Source: Gordionus sp. m RMFG-2023
Lineage: Eukaryota > Nematomorpha > Gordioida > Chordodea > Parachordodidae
Direction of reading: 5' to 3'
NCBI RefSeq assembly: GCF_954871325.1
Contig: NC_088775.1
Span: forward strand, 92,995,997-93,059,996
Length of the DNA: 64,000 nucleotides
Shown here: positions 50,856 through 63,780 of the stretch, piece by piece
Position numbering within the stretch: position 1 is the first letter of the stretch
How the letters are laid out: each line of letters begins with the position of its first letter
The notes under the pieces: model-generated
Told to the model about the DNA's origin: nothing
The model's input: only the letters and a program-made list of their open reading frames with translations
Database searches by the model: none
Position numbers and translations under genes: made by a program

Positions 50856-53800
50856 TCAATCGAGATTTATCGTTGTTGGGTACATTTTGCAGTTGCAAAT
50901 TGGGCATCCATTACTATTTTCTTGAACAACATTTCCATATGGACAGACGAAGCACATAATAGGAGGGCACAGAGGCTGAGCTGCTACAAATCATGAAAAA
51001 TTTTACAAGACATGCAAAAAATAAGTATTCTATAAAATGCTTTTTCTACTTTTTTTTTAACATACCTCTAGATGCGGAATCAGGATAATCTTTACAAGAA
51101 CAGGTTGAACAGCCATTAGCATCCACTACGTTACCGTATTCGCAATATATTAAACATTTGATAGGAGAACATCTAGATCTGACTAATAAGAAAAAATAAA
51201 TAGAAATTAGGAGTTTAAAAGGAATATTGCATACGTTTGTGTTAGAGAATTTGAACACCGTTCAAGAATATTTTTTATTTAATTTCTAAAAATAAAATTG
51301 TGAAAATATTGTATTTAAATAGAAGCATTCAAAGACACTAAACGCGGCTAATATACGGCGTAATTAATTCTTAGAACAACTCAATCGCCCTGTAGTTAAA
51401 GTGCGGAGAAAAAAAATTATGAATCATTCCCGTGACCCCGGAGGGATCCGAAAAAGGCTCATGATTGATGCGAATAAAAAAAAAATCGTACCCGTCGTAT
51501 CTACAGCTGTAAAGGCGTTCGAAACTAATCCGCTCCGCCCACCTTAAATTTTTTTTTTATAAAATATATATTCACAATTATATAACAGCTGATAAAGAAT
51601 AGAACAATCTGTACTTTTGTTTTCGTAATATATAATGTAAAATTGGTCTCATGTACCTTGTGAAGAGTCAGACAACGACGCCAAGTTACTGGGTGCAGGG
51701 TTGCATTTACAGGTTTTACAACCATTGGCATCTAGAACATTTCCAAATTGACAGAATATATCGCAAACGGGTGGGCAATTCGGGTTTGGCTTACATTGAC
51801 AGTTTGGGCATCCATGATGCCCAATAACATATCCATATGGACAGGGGGGGCACATGATAGGAAGGCACACAGTTGCTACACCTTCATGAAAATTTTTACA
51901 AGACATACAAAAAAAAAGTATTCTATAAATTACCTCTAGATCTAGAATCAGGGTATTCTTCACAAGAACAGATTGGACAGCCATTAGCATCCACACGTTT
52001 ACCTAATACGCAAAATATGGAGCACTTATATTTAGGGCATCTTCTAGTGTCTAATAAAAAAAAAAATTTTTAAAGGAGTATAATTTAAAAGAAATATTGC
52101 TTATGTTTAATATAGATATTTGAGCACCTCTAACACCACTCTATAATATTAATCAAATATCTCAAAGACCCTAAGCGCGGGTAATATAGGGGGCTTAATT
52201 AAGTCTTAGTAACAACTCAATGTCATAAAATAGAGAAACAAAGCAATGATAAATTACCCAATTTGACTTACCCCTTGTAGTTAAAGTGTGGAGAAAAAAA
52301 AATTATGAATTATTTCCGTGACCCTAGAGAGATCCAAAAAATGTTCATGATTGATGCAAAAAAAAAGAAATTCGTACCCGTCGTATCTACAGCTGTAAAG
52401 GCGTTCGAAAATAATCCGCTCCGCCCACCTTAAATTTTTTTTTAAAATATATATTCACAATTATAACAGCTGTCAAAGATTAGAATAAGTAACACATCTT
52501 ATAGCAGAGATTACCTTGTAAAGTAGTGTCGGGCAAGGACGCCAAGTCACTAGGTGCCGGATTGCATTGACAGGTTTTACAACGATTGGCATCCATAACA
52601 TTTCCATATTGACAGAATATAGCGCAAACAGGTGGACAATTCGGGTTCGGTTTACACTGACAGGTTTTGCATCCATCGGCAGTAAAGACGTTACCGAACT
52701 CGCAATGTAACCTGCAAACATGTGGACATTTCCGGGCTAATACATTTTTTTTGAAATCATTCGAAAAAAGATTAGGTTGAGTGAAAGGTGTCACAATCGA
52801 ACAGTTTAAGGTGATATTGCTAAAAGAAAATATCGATATTTTTTTTAGACAAATCTAATTTTAACTTAGAACCCAAAAATATATGTCTTTGACAGATCCG
52901 AAGTTTGCTAAAAAATGGCTTCTTCTACTCGTAGAAGAACGTCTTTTTTGATCCCGATAAAAGCTTTGGTCAGATCCCTGGCACATGTTTATAAGATGTA
53001 CTTGGCAGGATTTAAAATAGATATAATAGCAATGCGAATATAGCACACTACCCGGTAGTTAAAGCGTGGGGAAATAAAATTAGCATCATTTCCGTGATCC
53101 TGGAGAGATCCGAAAAATGCTCATCAATGATCGTCACTCAAAAAAAATTACGAATAAAAAGGAATCGTACCCCTCATATCTACAGCTGTAACGGCGTCCG
53201 AAACTAATCCGCCCGCCCACATTTAACATTTTTTAATATAGAAACTACGACATTTTTTTTGTAAAATTCATCTTTTAGCAGATATACCTTGTGAAGTGTC
53301 GGGCAACGACCCCAGGTTATTGGGTGCAGGGTTGCAATCACAGATTGGGCATCCATTGGCATCCAAAACATTTCCAAATAGACAGAACATTTCGCATACC
53401 CCTGGACATTTCTTGGCTAAAAATGTATTTTTACAAATTTCTGAAAAATATTTCAAGTATTTTTTTCTTGAAATCATAGAAATTCGACGCAATAAGAAAA
53501 TAGCAACAATTATTAGAAAATGCTAATGATTGATCTTTACTAAAAAAAAAAATTAAGAAATAGAAAGAATTCGTACCCGTCCTATCTACAGCTGTAAAGG
53601 CATTCGAAAGTAATCCGCTCCGCCCACCTTCAAAATTTTTTTAAATATATATATTCCCAATTATAACAGCTGATAAAGAATAGATCAATAATTTTGTTTT
53701 CGTAATATATAATGTGTAAAATTTATCTTTGTAGCAGATAATACCTTGTGAAGTGTCGGGCAACGACGCCAGGTTTCTGGGTGCAGGGTTGCATCTACAG

Positions 53801-54268
53801 ATTGGACATCCGTTGGCATCCATAACATTTCCAAATTGACAGTATATACGGCAAACTCGTGGGCAATTCGGATTCGGATTACATTGACAGATCGGGCATC
53901 CATTGACATCCAAAACGTTTCCAAATTCGCAGTACATACGGCAAACGGGTCCGCATTTAGGGTTCGGCTTACATTGACAGGTTGGGCATCCAATGGCATT
54001 CAAGACGTTACCGAATTCGCAATACATCATGCAAACCGGTGGACATCTCAGGGCTAAAATAGTTTTTTTACGAAATTTGATCTAAAAGATATTGTTAAAA
54101 GTATTTTTTTTTTTTGAAAATCATAGAAATTCGTCAAAAAAATAATTGATGCCATAAAATCTTACGTGTCATCACTGACATTCCGTTATCCCGCTTTTCT
54201 AAGGTTGTCCCGTTCGCCGAAACGATCAAATTCACAGCTGTTAGGAATATTAAAACTAATGATTTCAT
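50856..54268 (-). CDS. Secreted antistasin-type protease inhibitor, 11 domains
   Basis: Predicted extracellular serine-protease inhibitor. Exons 5' to 3': 54268-54166 (signal), 54053-53745 (3 domains), 53627-53577 (linker), 53416-53288 (1), 52736-52515 (2), 52428-52378 (linker), 52050-51934 (1), 51881-51657 (2), 51542-51492 (linker), 51182-51066 (1), 50983-50856 (1 and stop). Every internal join is GT-AG in phase 1, giving 500 residues without a stop. Residues 1-20 ([20 protein letters not shown]) form a signal peptide, and LEKR at 23-26 may be a processing site. Each domain follows C-x3-C-x3-C-FGNV-x-D-x-NGC-x2-C-x-C, the antistasin pattern. The linker exons encode [22 protein letters not shown] peptides. 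The exon pairs 52050/51881 and 51182/50983 are duplicates, each with YPDS before the join. The first domain of exon 51881 and the last domain have a contracted third-cysteine spacing. A TATA box lies at 54383-54376. A further linker copy at 53220-53171 is decayed and left out. The exon chain is inferred, not tested. Confidence 0.85.
53171..53220 (-). pseudogene. Decayed linker exon of the 11-domain antistasin gene
   Basis: It matches the 51-nt linker exons (GATTAGTTTCGGACGCCGTT, then ACAGCTGTAGATATGA and the GTACG donor). It is 50 nt long because of one missing base in the GGAGCGG part, and no AG precedes its GTGGGCGG start (AAATGTGGGC). It therefore cannot be spliced in frame like its sisters. 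Confidence 0.75.
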
Positions 54269-54375
54269 ATTTGCAATAAAAAATGATTTGTAATTTGTTA
54301 AAAAAAAATTTTTTTGTATTTTATAATGTATATGTAAATAAGTGAAGAAAAAAAAAGTTTGGGAAAAAGTAGGGA

Positions 54376-54383
54376 TTTATATA
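54376..54383 (-). promoter_or_regulatory. TATA box of the minus-strand antistasin gene
   Basis: TATATAAA on the minus strand, 108 bases before the ATG. It follows TGATTATGATCCCACTACA, a block shared word for word with the plus-strand gene. Confidence 0.65.
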
Positions 54384-54591
54384 TGTAGTGGGATCATAAT
54401 CATTATTCACCGGCCAATTCCTAATTTGCTTGATAAATTTCATTCTTTTTTTTCTCTATGCATATTATATATTTTGTATAAACTATTTAAATATTTCATG
54501 AATATTATTATTATTACAATTTAGGAAAATGAATAATAAAAAAAATACAAAAAAATTCGTTCAAACATTTTGAAAAGTTACAACAATTCAA

Positions 54592-54714
<123 letters not shown>

Positions 54715-55564
54715 ACACCCTTTTTAATAATTATTGTAAGAGTTTTTCTTTTTAAATTTATTAAGTTATATGTCCAAAAAATCAAAAAAAAATTATTTGA
54801 ATTCTCAAAACTTTTGGACCTTTAATGAAAATGAATTAAGAAGGCTATTTTAAATATAAACATATAAACATGTCCAAAATATAATTTTCTAATATTTTTA
54901 TAAATCTCCCAAAATTAACATTTACGATTTGATTAAAATTTAAAAATTTGCAAAAGTTTTGAAACTTTTCGAAATTTAACAAAAAATTTTTATTTAAACT
55001 GATTTAGGTCTCCTTTGTAGTAATCACTAAAAATAGCATGTCACAACATGTAACTTAGAGAACATATAATGACAACTTAATTTTTTTAAATATTTTATTT
55101 GTATTCATTTAGTTAGTTTTGAACAACTAATAATTTTGGGAAGGGAGAAAAATCCTTTGATCAAATCTATCTCGGCTATGGCTAAATCATTTTTTTTCGT
55201 AATGATATGTTAAAATAATGATAATTACTATATACGTTACAATTATATCATATTATTTTAGAATGAAATAATCAATCAAATGAGATTGGTTTGCTAATCC
55301 ATACTTAATTATACTATACCATAATATCAGGATGTGGCAAAGTATGTATATACACCTTTTTTATATTAAAATTTAAGTTTATTTTTTAAATTTTATATTA
55401 TAAAAAAATTATAATTCATAATACTGTATAATATTTCATATAACACCAATCAGAGAATATAACATTATTCTATAATTCATTTTGTATTTTATTTTAGATC
55501 TGAACCAAAAAATTTTTGAACAATCATAAGACAAATACAATCGTTTGTCCTTGTTCAAGTCAAG

Positions 55565-55702
<138 letters not shown>

Positions 55703-56100
55703 ATCCTTTTTAATAATTATTTAAATTAAAAGTTTTCCTTCGTTTAAATTTAATATATTTCAAAATATCAAAAAAAATTAAACTCAAAACATTTAAAGAC
55801 TTTAATGAAAATTAATTGAGTTATTTTAATTATAAACAACACTTTTTTATATTAATAAAATTTAAGTTTATTTATTTAAATTTATATCATAAAAAAATAT
55901 ATAATCATAATATAACATCTTTATTCTATAATTATGTCACATTCACTATTCCATTGTGTCTCTTATTTTAGATCTGAACCAAAAAAATCTTTGAACAATC
56001 ATAAGACAAATACAATAAATAAAGGTATCTTCTATTAAAACAAGCCAAATTAGCGTTTGTCCTTGTTCAAATACTCTTTAGCCTCTACGAAAAAACCAAA

Positions 56101-56204
<104 letters not shown>

Positions 56205-56436
56205 TGCAATTATTTATTAAAAAAATTCAAAATATAATATCCATAATTATAAAAATCTTGTCCCACTAAGAACGATCATCCCGATCTAGCCGAATGACAA
56301 TGGGATTCGATCATGTTCTTAATTTCAAAAATTTTAAACGGAAGTGCGTGAATCGGAGTCTGCAATCTCCCCCCCCCCACCATTAATTTTAAATCTCTTC
56401 TTCTTTTTTTTTACTAATCATTTTTCCCAGTGAATC

Positions 56437-56439
56437 ATC

Positions 56440-56522
<83 letters not shown>

Positions 56523-56550
56523 TAATAATAATAATAATAATTATAATAAT

Positions 56551-56646
<96 letters not shown>
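56437..56646. repeat. (AAT)n microsatellite
   Basis: About 65 AAT triplets with a few ATT or TGA interruptions, ending about 120 bases before the ATG of the three-domain antistasin gene and about 30 before its TATA box. Confidence 0.96.
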
Positions 56647-56672
56647 CGTGAAATATTTTAATAGTTAATTTG

Positions 56673-56680
56673 TATATAAA
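56673..56680 (+). promoter_or_regulatory. TATA box of the three-domain antistasin gene
   Basis: TATATAAA, 88 bases before the ATG, a spacing close to that of the plus-strand five-domain gene. Confidence 0.6.
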
Positions 56681-56767
56681 ATATATAATATGCCTTGATA
56701 AAAAGAATAAAATTATCTAGAATACAAAATTTATTTTGTACAAAAATCATTTTTTTTTATCGCAAAT

Positions 56768-57198
56768 ATGAAATCATCGGTTCTAATATTCTTATCAGCT
56801 GTGACTTTGATTATGGGAATGTCGGTAGTGACATGTATGATTTTACGAAATTTATTTCTATGAATTCAAAAAAAAAAAGAAAGAATATTTTTTAGATCAA
56901 ATTTTGTAAAAAAATAATTTTAGCCCAGAGATGTCCACCAGTTTGCTCTCAATACTGCCGATTCGGAAAAGTTGTGGATGACAGGGGATGTCAAATCTGT
57001 CAATGCAAATCAGATCCGAAATGCCTGCTCGTTTGTAATAAGCAGTGCGAGTACGGATACGTTTTGGATGACAATGGATGCCAAATCTGTCAATGTAAAA
57101 TGAACAGGGTTTGCCCACCACTTTGCCCTATCATCTGTCCACTTGGAAATCTTAAGGATGCTGATGGTTGTAAAATCTGTAAATGCAAGACCCAGTAA
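56768..57198 (+). CDS. Secreted antistasin-type protease inhibitor, three domains
   Basis: Small complete gene of two exons, 56768-56834 and 56924-57198, joined in phase 1 by a GT-AG intron of 89 bases, giving 113 residues. The first exon encodes a signal peptide (MKSSVLIFLSAVTLIMG) followed by MSVVT, clearly related to the first exon of the two larger genes but without the LEKR stretch. The second exon encodes three domains of the form C-x3-C-x3-C-x8-GC-x2-C-x-C: CPPVCSQYCRFGKVVDDRGC, CLLVCNKQCEYGYVLDDNGC and CPPLCPIICPLGNLKDADGC. The stop follows CKCKTQ directly, so there is no linker exon. The expected P1 positions hold Ser, Asn and Pro, none typical for a trypsin inhibitor. AATAAA lies at 57376. 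It sits between the two arms of the inverted duplication. Confidence 0.88.
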
Positions 57199-57199
57199 C

Positions 57200-59090
57200 T
57201 TGGAGTCGTGATCATACACTTCACACTGATGTAAAATTGTATCTTTACGAAAACAAAATTATTGATTGTACAAATCTTCAAAATCTACAAATTATATATT
57301 TATAAAATATAGTTATTCGCGTATTTTATTTTATTTGTTAATTTTTACATATAATTTTATTGTAATATATTTTATAATAAAGAATATCTTTTTTTTTTAA
57401 AAAAAACAAATATAAATTTAAATAAAATTTTTAAGGTATATGTGAGTTGTTAGAATTAATTCGTACATTACCCGCTCTTAGGGTCTTTGGGATATTTGAT
57501 TATTATAAGGCGTAGAACACTTTTAATCGGTATGTAAATATCATTTATAGCACAGATATGGTTATTGAGCATCTTTCCGGTCAAATTTGGAAGTTATTCA
57601 TTCGTGCCCAGCTAGATATTTCAATTATTCTTTCTTTTTTTCTTCCCTTCTGCATCAGTTTTATTCAGCCTATGTTTTTTTTATCCGTTCGCGTCTTATT
57701 TTATATACCAAAAAACAGCGAAAAATTAAAGCGCCTTTCCGGTTTAAATTTCTGCGTTATTCGTTCCGTGCCTTGACTGACATTCTTATCTATATATATC
57801 AATTATTTGTGACACAATTTTAAATTGGATACATTTTGCAGTTTCTTGCACAGATTTAAAGGGCTATCTTATCATTTCTCTCGCCTTATTGGAACTTTGC
57901 GTCACATGATCATTCATTTCACTCCCCGAGTCTTATTATGCTGAGAAAATCGAATACCTTAAACCTTAAATCGCTATTATTAGTTATAATTACTATGGTA
58001 CCTCCGCATTCCTGCAGGTTCCTGATAAAGTTTATTCTCAAGAATAACCAATATAATTTGATTCATATGCCTTGGTGTCAGATTCAAAGAAATAGTTCTG
58101 ATTGCCAAATAGGTTATAATGTAGTAGATCTTAAATGCAACAAATACATAAAGACGGTATCAAAATTGAAGTTAATAGGTGAACTAGCTATAGTTAAAAA
58201 TCGTAATACCTCGAGCCGGGAACGGCCGTTGAAAATTTTTGCACAAGTTTTCCGGTCCGGTTCGAATATTATTTATCCGACCCGGCCTGTTTTTTTAAAA
58301 AAAATTGATCGGTCCAGACTCGCCCCACCCGTTAAAATTTTTATTTTTCTACAATTTTTTTTAGCCATACATTTCTAATATCTATATCCTATTTTAGTTT
58401 CCCTCCAATGTCAATTAAAGGGTTTCGTATCGTTCCTCTTTTCTACAATAAACCGATTCTTAAAAACCGGCTATCTCAATATCTTTAAACCCAGCTAACT
58501 CACAATTTTAGCCAGAAAATATTGCCTAAGACTCGAGATTTAATTAATAAATGTCCAAACCTTCGCTTCCTTCTACAAACAAAATCTTCAGGTCTTGCGT
58601 AATATTATTCTAGATGAAATATTGACTTAGCCATTTTTAAAAAATCGGCTCAAAACGAAACCGTTTAACACTACCGGATATCCGTATTTATCGCGCTTGC
58701 GCAGTTTTTCTTGGCCGGAATTTACAATATTATTTTTAGACTTAGTGTTTTAGTTCGGAACGGCTCTAAAAGAAGATACAAAGAAAATGAGCAGTTTGGT
58801 AATCAAGAAGAACATTGGCCTGTCGGATTAAAAATATATCAAAGTTCTAAAAACCCGGGAATCGTTGATATTTTTACCTGAAACCGACCATCAGATCGAG
58901 TTTTAAGACGGGTCGGGTTTCGCGTATAATATAAATTACGGTTACATATGTATCGTAGCAAAAGAATGTTAAAAATATAACCGTTTAAAATTTTTCCCAA
59001 AAGGTCTAAAAATTTTAATTTTTTTTTTCTTAAAATTATACAAATTTATATATAAAAAATATAATAATTCGAGCATTAAGGTTGTATCAT
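57200..59090. other. Gene-free spacer between antistasin genes
   Basis: The frames at 57558-57823 and 57938-58378 have no recognisable domain. The MITE end CATTCCTGCAGGTTCCTGATA lies at about 58005-58025, and GC-rich CGACCCGGCCTG words lie near 58280; both belong to the GC-rich family. The hAT-like copy at 58440 is listed separately. Confidence 0.5.
58440..58676. mobile_element. hAT-like MITE (AGTGTTGTTAAA family)
   Basis: ACCGATTCTTAAAAACCGGC at the left and AAATCGGCTCAAAACG followed by CCGTTTAACACTA at the right are inverted. The inner TTGCCTAAGACTCGAGATTT and TCTTCAGGTCTTGCGTAA match the copies at 6250 and 39430. Confidence 0.6.
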
Positions 59091-59091
59091 A

Positions 59092-59229
<138 letters not shown>

Positions 59230-59794
59230 GATTTGAACAAGGACTAAAGCTAATTTGTATTTGTCTTATGATTGTTCAAAGATTTTTTTGGTTCAGATCT
59301 AAAATAAGAGACACAGTGGAATAGTGAATGTGACATAATTATAGAATAAAGATGTTATATTATGATTATATATTTTTTTTATGATATAAATTTAAATAAA
59401 TAAACTTAAATTTTTTTAATATAAAAATGTGTTGTTTATATTTAAAATAGCCTACTTAATTCATTTTCATTAGAGCTCCAAAAGTTTAGAGAATTTAAAT
59501 AATTATTTTTTGATTTTTTGGACATATAACTTAATAAATTTAAAAAGAAAAACTCTTACATTATTATTAAAAAGGGTGTTTTCCTTCTTTCTTTCTTTAT
59601 TTCTTTCTTTTTTTTTATTGAATTGTTGCAATATGAACTTTTCAAAATGTTTGAATGAAATTTTTTGTATTTTTTTATTATTCATTTTCCTAAATTATAA
59701 TAATAATAATATTCATGAAATATTTAAATAGTTTATAAAATTTATCAAGCAAATTAGGAATTGGAGGGTGAATAATGATTATGATCCCACTACA

Positions 59795-59802
59795 TATATA
59801 AG
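59795..59802 (+). promoter_or_regulatory. TATA box of the five-domain antistasin gene
   Basis: TATATAAG, 91 bases before the ATG, directly after TGATTATGATCCCACTACA. That word is also present before the minus-strand gene but absent before the three-domain gene. Confidence 0.65.
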
Positions 59803-59885
59803 CACCTAGTTTTCCCCACACTTTTTTTCTTCTTTCCATATTTACATATACATTATAAAATAAAAATTTAAAAAAATTTACAAAT

Positions 59886-61815
59886 ATGAAATCATTAATT
59901 TTAATAATCTTAACAGCTGTGAATTTGATCGTTTCAGCGAACGGGGCAACTTTAGAAAAGCGGGACAACGGAATGTCAGTGATGACACGTAAGATTTTAT
60001 GACATTTACATTTTTTCGAATATTTAAAAAAAATATTTGACGAAAAAAAATATAAGCAAATCAAATTTTGTAAAAAATAATTTTAGCCCAGAAATGTCCA
60101 CCGGTTTGCATGATATACTGCGAATTCGGTAACGTCTTGGATGCCAATGGATGCCCAACCTGTCAGTGTAAGCCTAACCCGAACTGCCCACCCGTTTGCG
60201 CTATATACTGTCAATTTGGAAATGTTATGGATGCCAGTGGTTGTAAAACCTGTCAATGCAACCCTGCACCCAGTAACTTGGCGTCGTTGCCAGACACTAC
60301 TTTACAAGGTAAGATCTGCTACAAGATGTATCATTTATTCTAATCTTTATCAGCTGTTATAATTGTGAATATTAATTTGGAAAAAATATTTAAGGTGGGC
60401 GGAGCGGATTAGTTTCGAACGCCGATTCAAACGCCGTTACAGCTGTAGATATGACGGGTACGAATTCTTTTTATTCGTAATTTTTTTTTTTAGTAAAGAT
60501 TCATGAACATTTTTCGGATCTCTCTAGGGTTAACTAACAGGGTAGTCAAATTGTACACAATTTCTTATTGCATAGTGTCTCTATTTTATGACATCGAATT
60601 TCTATGATAATTTTAGCCCTGAGATGTCCACCGGTTTGCCGTATATACTGCCAATTTGGAAACGTTTTGGATGTCAATAGCTGTCCAATCTGTCAATGTA
60701 ATCCGAATCCCAATTGCCCACCAGTTTGCCATATATACTGTCAATTTGGAAATGTTATAGATGCCAACGGATGTCCAATCTGTAAATGTGACCGTAGACC
60801 CAGTAACTTGGCGTCGTTGCCCGACACTTTACAAGGTATATCTGCTACAAGATAAATTTTACACATTATATATAACGAAAACAAAATTATTGATCTATTC
60901 TTTATCAGCTGTTATAATTGTGAATATATATTTTTAAAAAAAATTTTAAAGGTGGGCGGAGCGGATTATTTTCGAATGCCTTTACAGCTGTAGATAAGAC
61001 GGGTACGAATTCTTTCTATTTCTTAATTTTTTTTTTTAGTTAAGATCAATCATTACCATTTTTCTAATATCTCCAGGGTTAACTAACAGGGTTGCCAAAT
61101 TGTGCTATTTTCTTATTGCGTCGAATTACTATGATTTCAAGAAAAAATACTTGAAATATTTTTAGAAATTTGTAAAAATAATTTTTAGCCCAGAAATGTC
61201 CAGCGGTATGCGAAATGTTGTGTTTATTTGGAAATGTTTTGGATGCCAATGGATGTCCAATCTGTAAATGCAACCCTAGACCCAGTAACTTGGCGTCGTT
61301 GCCCGACACTTCACAAGGTATATCTGCTATAAGATGAATTTTACAGAAAAAAACCCCCCCTAAAGGTATAAATTATAAATTTAACGAGTGTGGAACCAAT
61401 ATCTGAACAAATCTAGAAACCAATCCTCGAATCCCCTTTTTAAATTTGTAGTAACCTAAACCAAAGTTCTCATGGAACCAACAAAAGTTCAATTTTTAAA
61501 CGGATTTGTTTGTTCTATTCTTTATCAACTGTTATAATTGTGAATATGATAAAAAAATTTAAAGGTGCGCGGAGCGGCATAGTTCCGGTTATCGATACAG
61601 CTGTAGATACGACGGTTAGGAATTCCATTCCTAGACCGAGAGGTATGTAAAACAAAATATGTGAAAAATGCATTTTATAGAATACTTCATTTTGTTTTTT
61701 TTTGTAAAATTTTTCATAATTTGATGAAGGTCGGCCTTGCTTTATTCAATATGACTGCTTCATCTGTCCTCTAACTGATTATGCTACTTGCCAAATTTGC
61801 AGGGGTTGTCCCTAG
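59886..61815 (+). CDS. Secreted antistasin-type protease inhibitor, five domains
   Basis: Exons: 59886-59988 (signal), 60087-60308 (2 domains), 60395-60457 (linker), 60617-60835 (2), 60952-61002 (linker), 61189-61317 (1), 61565-61642 (chimeric linker), 61730-61815 (tail and stop). All joins are GT-AG in phase 1, giving 316 residues with no stop. The signal peptide and LEKR site are nearly identical to those of the minus-strand gene. Domains follow C-x3-C-x3-C-FGNV-x-D-x-NGC-x2-C-x-C. The first linker has a 12-nt insert (DSNA). The third linker has lost its GTACG donor and continues into NSIPRPR, which resembles the YPDS-type exon tail of the other gene. The last exon ([19 protein letters not shown]) is a shortened relative of the last exon of the minus-strand gene. 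AATAAA lies at 61851. It is the product of an inverted gene duplication, and its function as a secreted inhibitor is inferred from the family. Confidence 0.85.
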
Positions 61816-62735
61816 GCAACGATAAATCTCATTTGAAAACAACCCTATTAAATAAATTATGAAATGTAATGAATTATATGAATATATAGGAATTATAGTG
61901 CTAAATATTTTAATAAAAATTACAACAGATGCTAAGGATCTGATTAAAGCTTTTATTAGGAACAAAAGAAGAGAATAAATTTCTAGGAGTCGAGACAGCG
62001 GTTTTTGTAAGACTTGTAATCTCTCAAAGGGCATGTATTTTTGGGTTCTAATTTAAATTTAAAATTATTCTCTCGATATTTATGTTTCAAACAATATCAC
62101 CTTAAATTGTTCGGTTAGGACACCTTTCGCTCAAACCTTAAATAAAATCAATCATATTGAAATCTAAATAAATGGGTCCCCACCCTTAGTTAATTTTCAA
62201 GTCTTATAAAATAAGTTTTATAATATTGGCGGCATTGTGTTATTTCCGCCAACTTGGTGCGCGTTTAAATCTAATTTAAGAGATTTGATTCTACCGGAAA
62301 TGAATTCCACCATGTTTGGAATACCTAACCTATGATGACTCGTAAATTAAACTGCAAAATTGGATAAAATTTGTGAGAAAGATATCCTGGATACATTTCC
62401 GGTAAGATCAGAACATGTGTTTTTGAAGATTCATGAGCCACGGGCAAGGTTAGAAAAATTTAGGGATAGGGTTGGTTGGGGTTAGGGATCTGGTCATAAA
62501 AAACCTTCGCTAATAGATTATTTATAAAAAAAAATTGTAATGAATATTTAGTATTATTAGATATTATTATTTCATCCATGTCGTGCAGGTAAACATTAAT
62601 GAATATTGTCCCAGTTGAATATTTCATTTATAAGTTGTTAATTATTCTTTAGCCTATTCTCTCCATATCAATTCATTCGATTCTTATCGAAAATAATATT
62701 CCTTCATTCGTTTTTTGCTCAGTTTTCTTATCGTG
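61816..62735. other. 3' flank of the five-domain gene
   Basis: It has the poly(A) signal at 61851 and the outer part of the inverted duplication to 62340; after that I see nothing recognisable except short GGGTTAGGG-like words near 62460-62490. Confidence 0.5.
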
Positions 62736-62887
<152 letters not shown>

Positions 62888-63632
62888 TCAGTTTCTTCCT
62901 CAGATTTAACGATGGGGCTATGATATTTCGCGTACGCTTTTCATTTTGCTTTATCCATCGTCGTGCTTATTATGGACGCGTTTCAAAATTAGAACTTTAT
63001 GGATGGGCCATTGAAAAAAATTCGATAATTTGAATTTCCTCATGTTGGGTTAATTATATTTTTTACTGCCATATTATAATATAAACACTTTTGTAACAAA
63101 GGTTTTTATTTATATATAAATGATTTTATGAAAATTGAATTCTAGAGCTTTTAAATCAAAATTAGGGTTCGGTCAGGCTTCTTGTGATTTCAAATGTTTA
63201 ATCCGGAAGTGCAGTATGGGATTCGGCAAAATGTAAAAAAAATTTCTATATTCTTAGAAAAATCACAAAATTCATATATTTACGTTTTCCTAGAAATTTC
63301 CTCAAATCAAACATTTAACTAATATCTTTAAAAAAGAATGGAGTCCATTCTTTACTTAGGGAGAAGGAATTTGGAGAGGAAGGGAGATTTAGGGGGGGGG
63401 GGGTTTACATATTCCTTATTTTTGATCAAGGAATTGCATATTTCGATCAATTTTTTCAAATTTTAATCATTTTTCGATATAATTTCTTAAAAGTGAGATT
63501 CAGAATATAAATTTTAGACAATAAATACAAACTATGTGTGCAATAATATATTAAGAAAATAAGAAATAAATTAATTAATTTAACAAAAGGTATAAATTTG
63601 GAAATGTAAGTAATATTTCTAGTATTATGTTT
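62888..63632. other. Gene-free stretch
   Basis: No coding frame or repeat structure is recognised, apart from a G12 run at about 63390-63403. Confidence 0.45.
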
Positions 63633-63780
63633 ATCAAATATTGCCCGGCCCTAAGCCCACCCGTATTTTAATTTTTTTTAAATATACCCGGGTCGAGTCG
63701 GGCCGAGCCGAGCCGGATATATTAAAACCGGATAGAAATCGCCATTATCAGCTGTGAAAATCATAAATACATAAAATATA
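63633..63780. mobile_element. Fragment of the GC-rich CCGGGCCGGGCC MITE family
   Basis: TTGCCCGGCCCTAAGCCCAC, ATACCCGGGTCGAGTCGGGC and GAAATCGCCATTATCAGCTG occur in the order found at 40600-40690. Ends are unclear. Confidence 0.6.

Noticed and set aside
57558-58378. Frames of 72-146 residues after the three-domain antistasin gene
   Set aside because: No domain or related copy; part overlaps MITE ends; composition is like the surrounding non-coding DNA.
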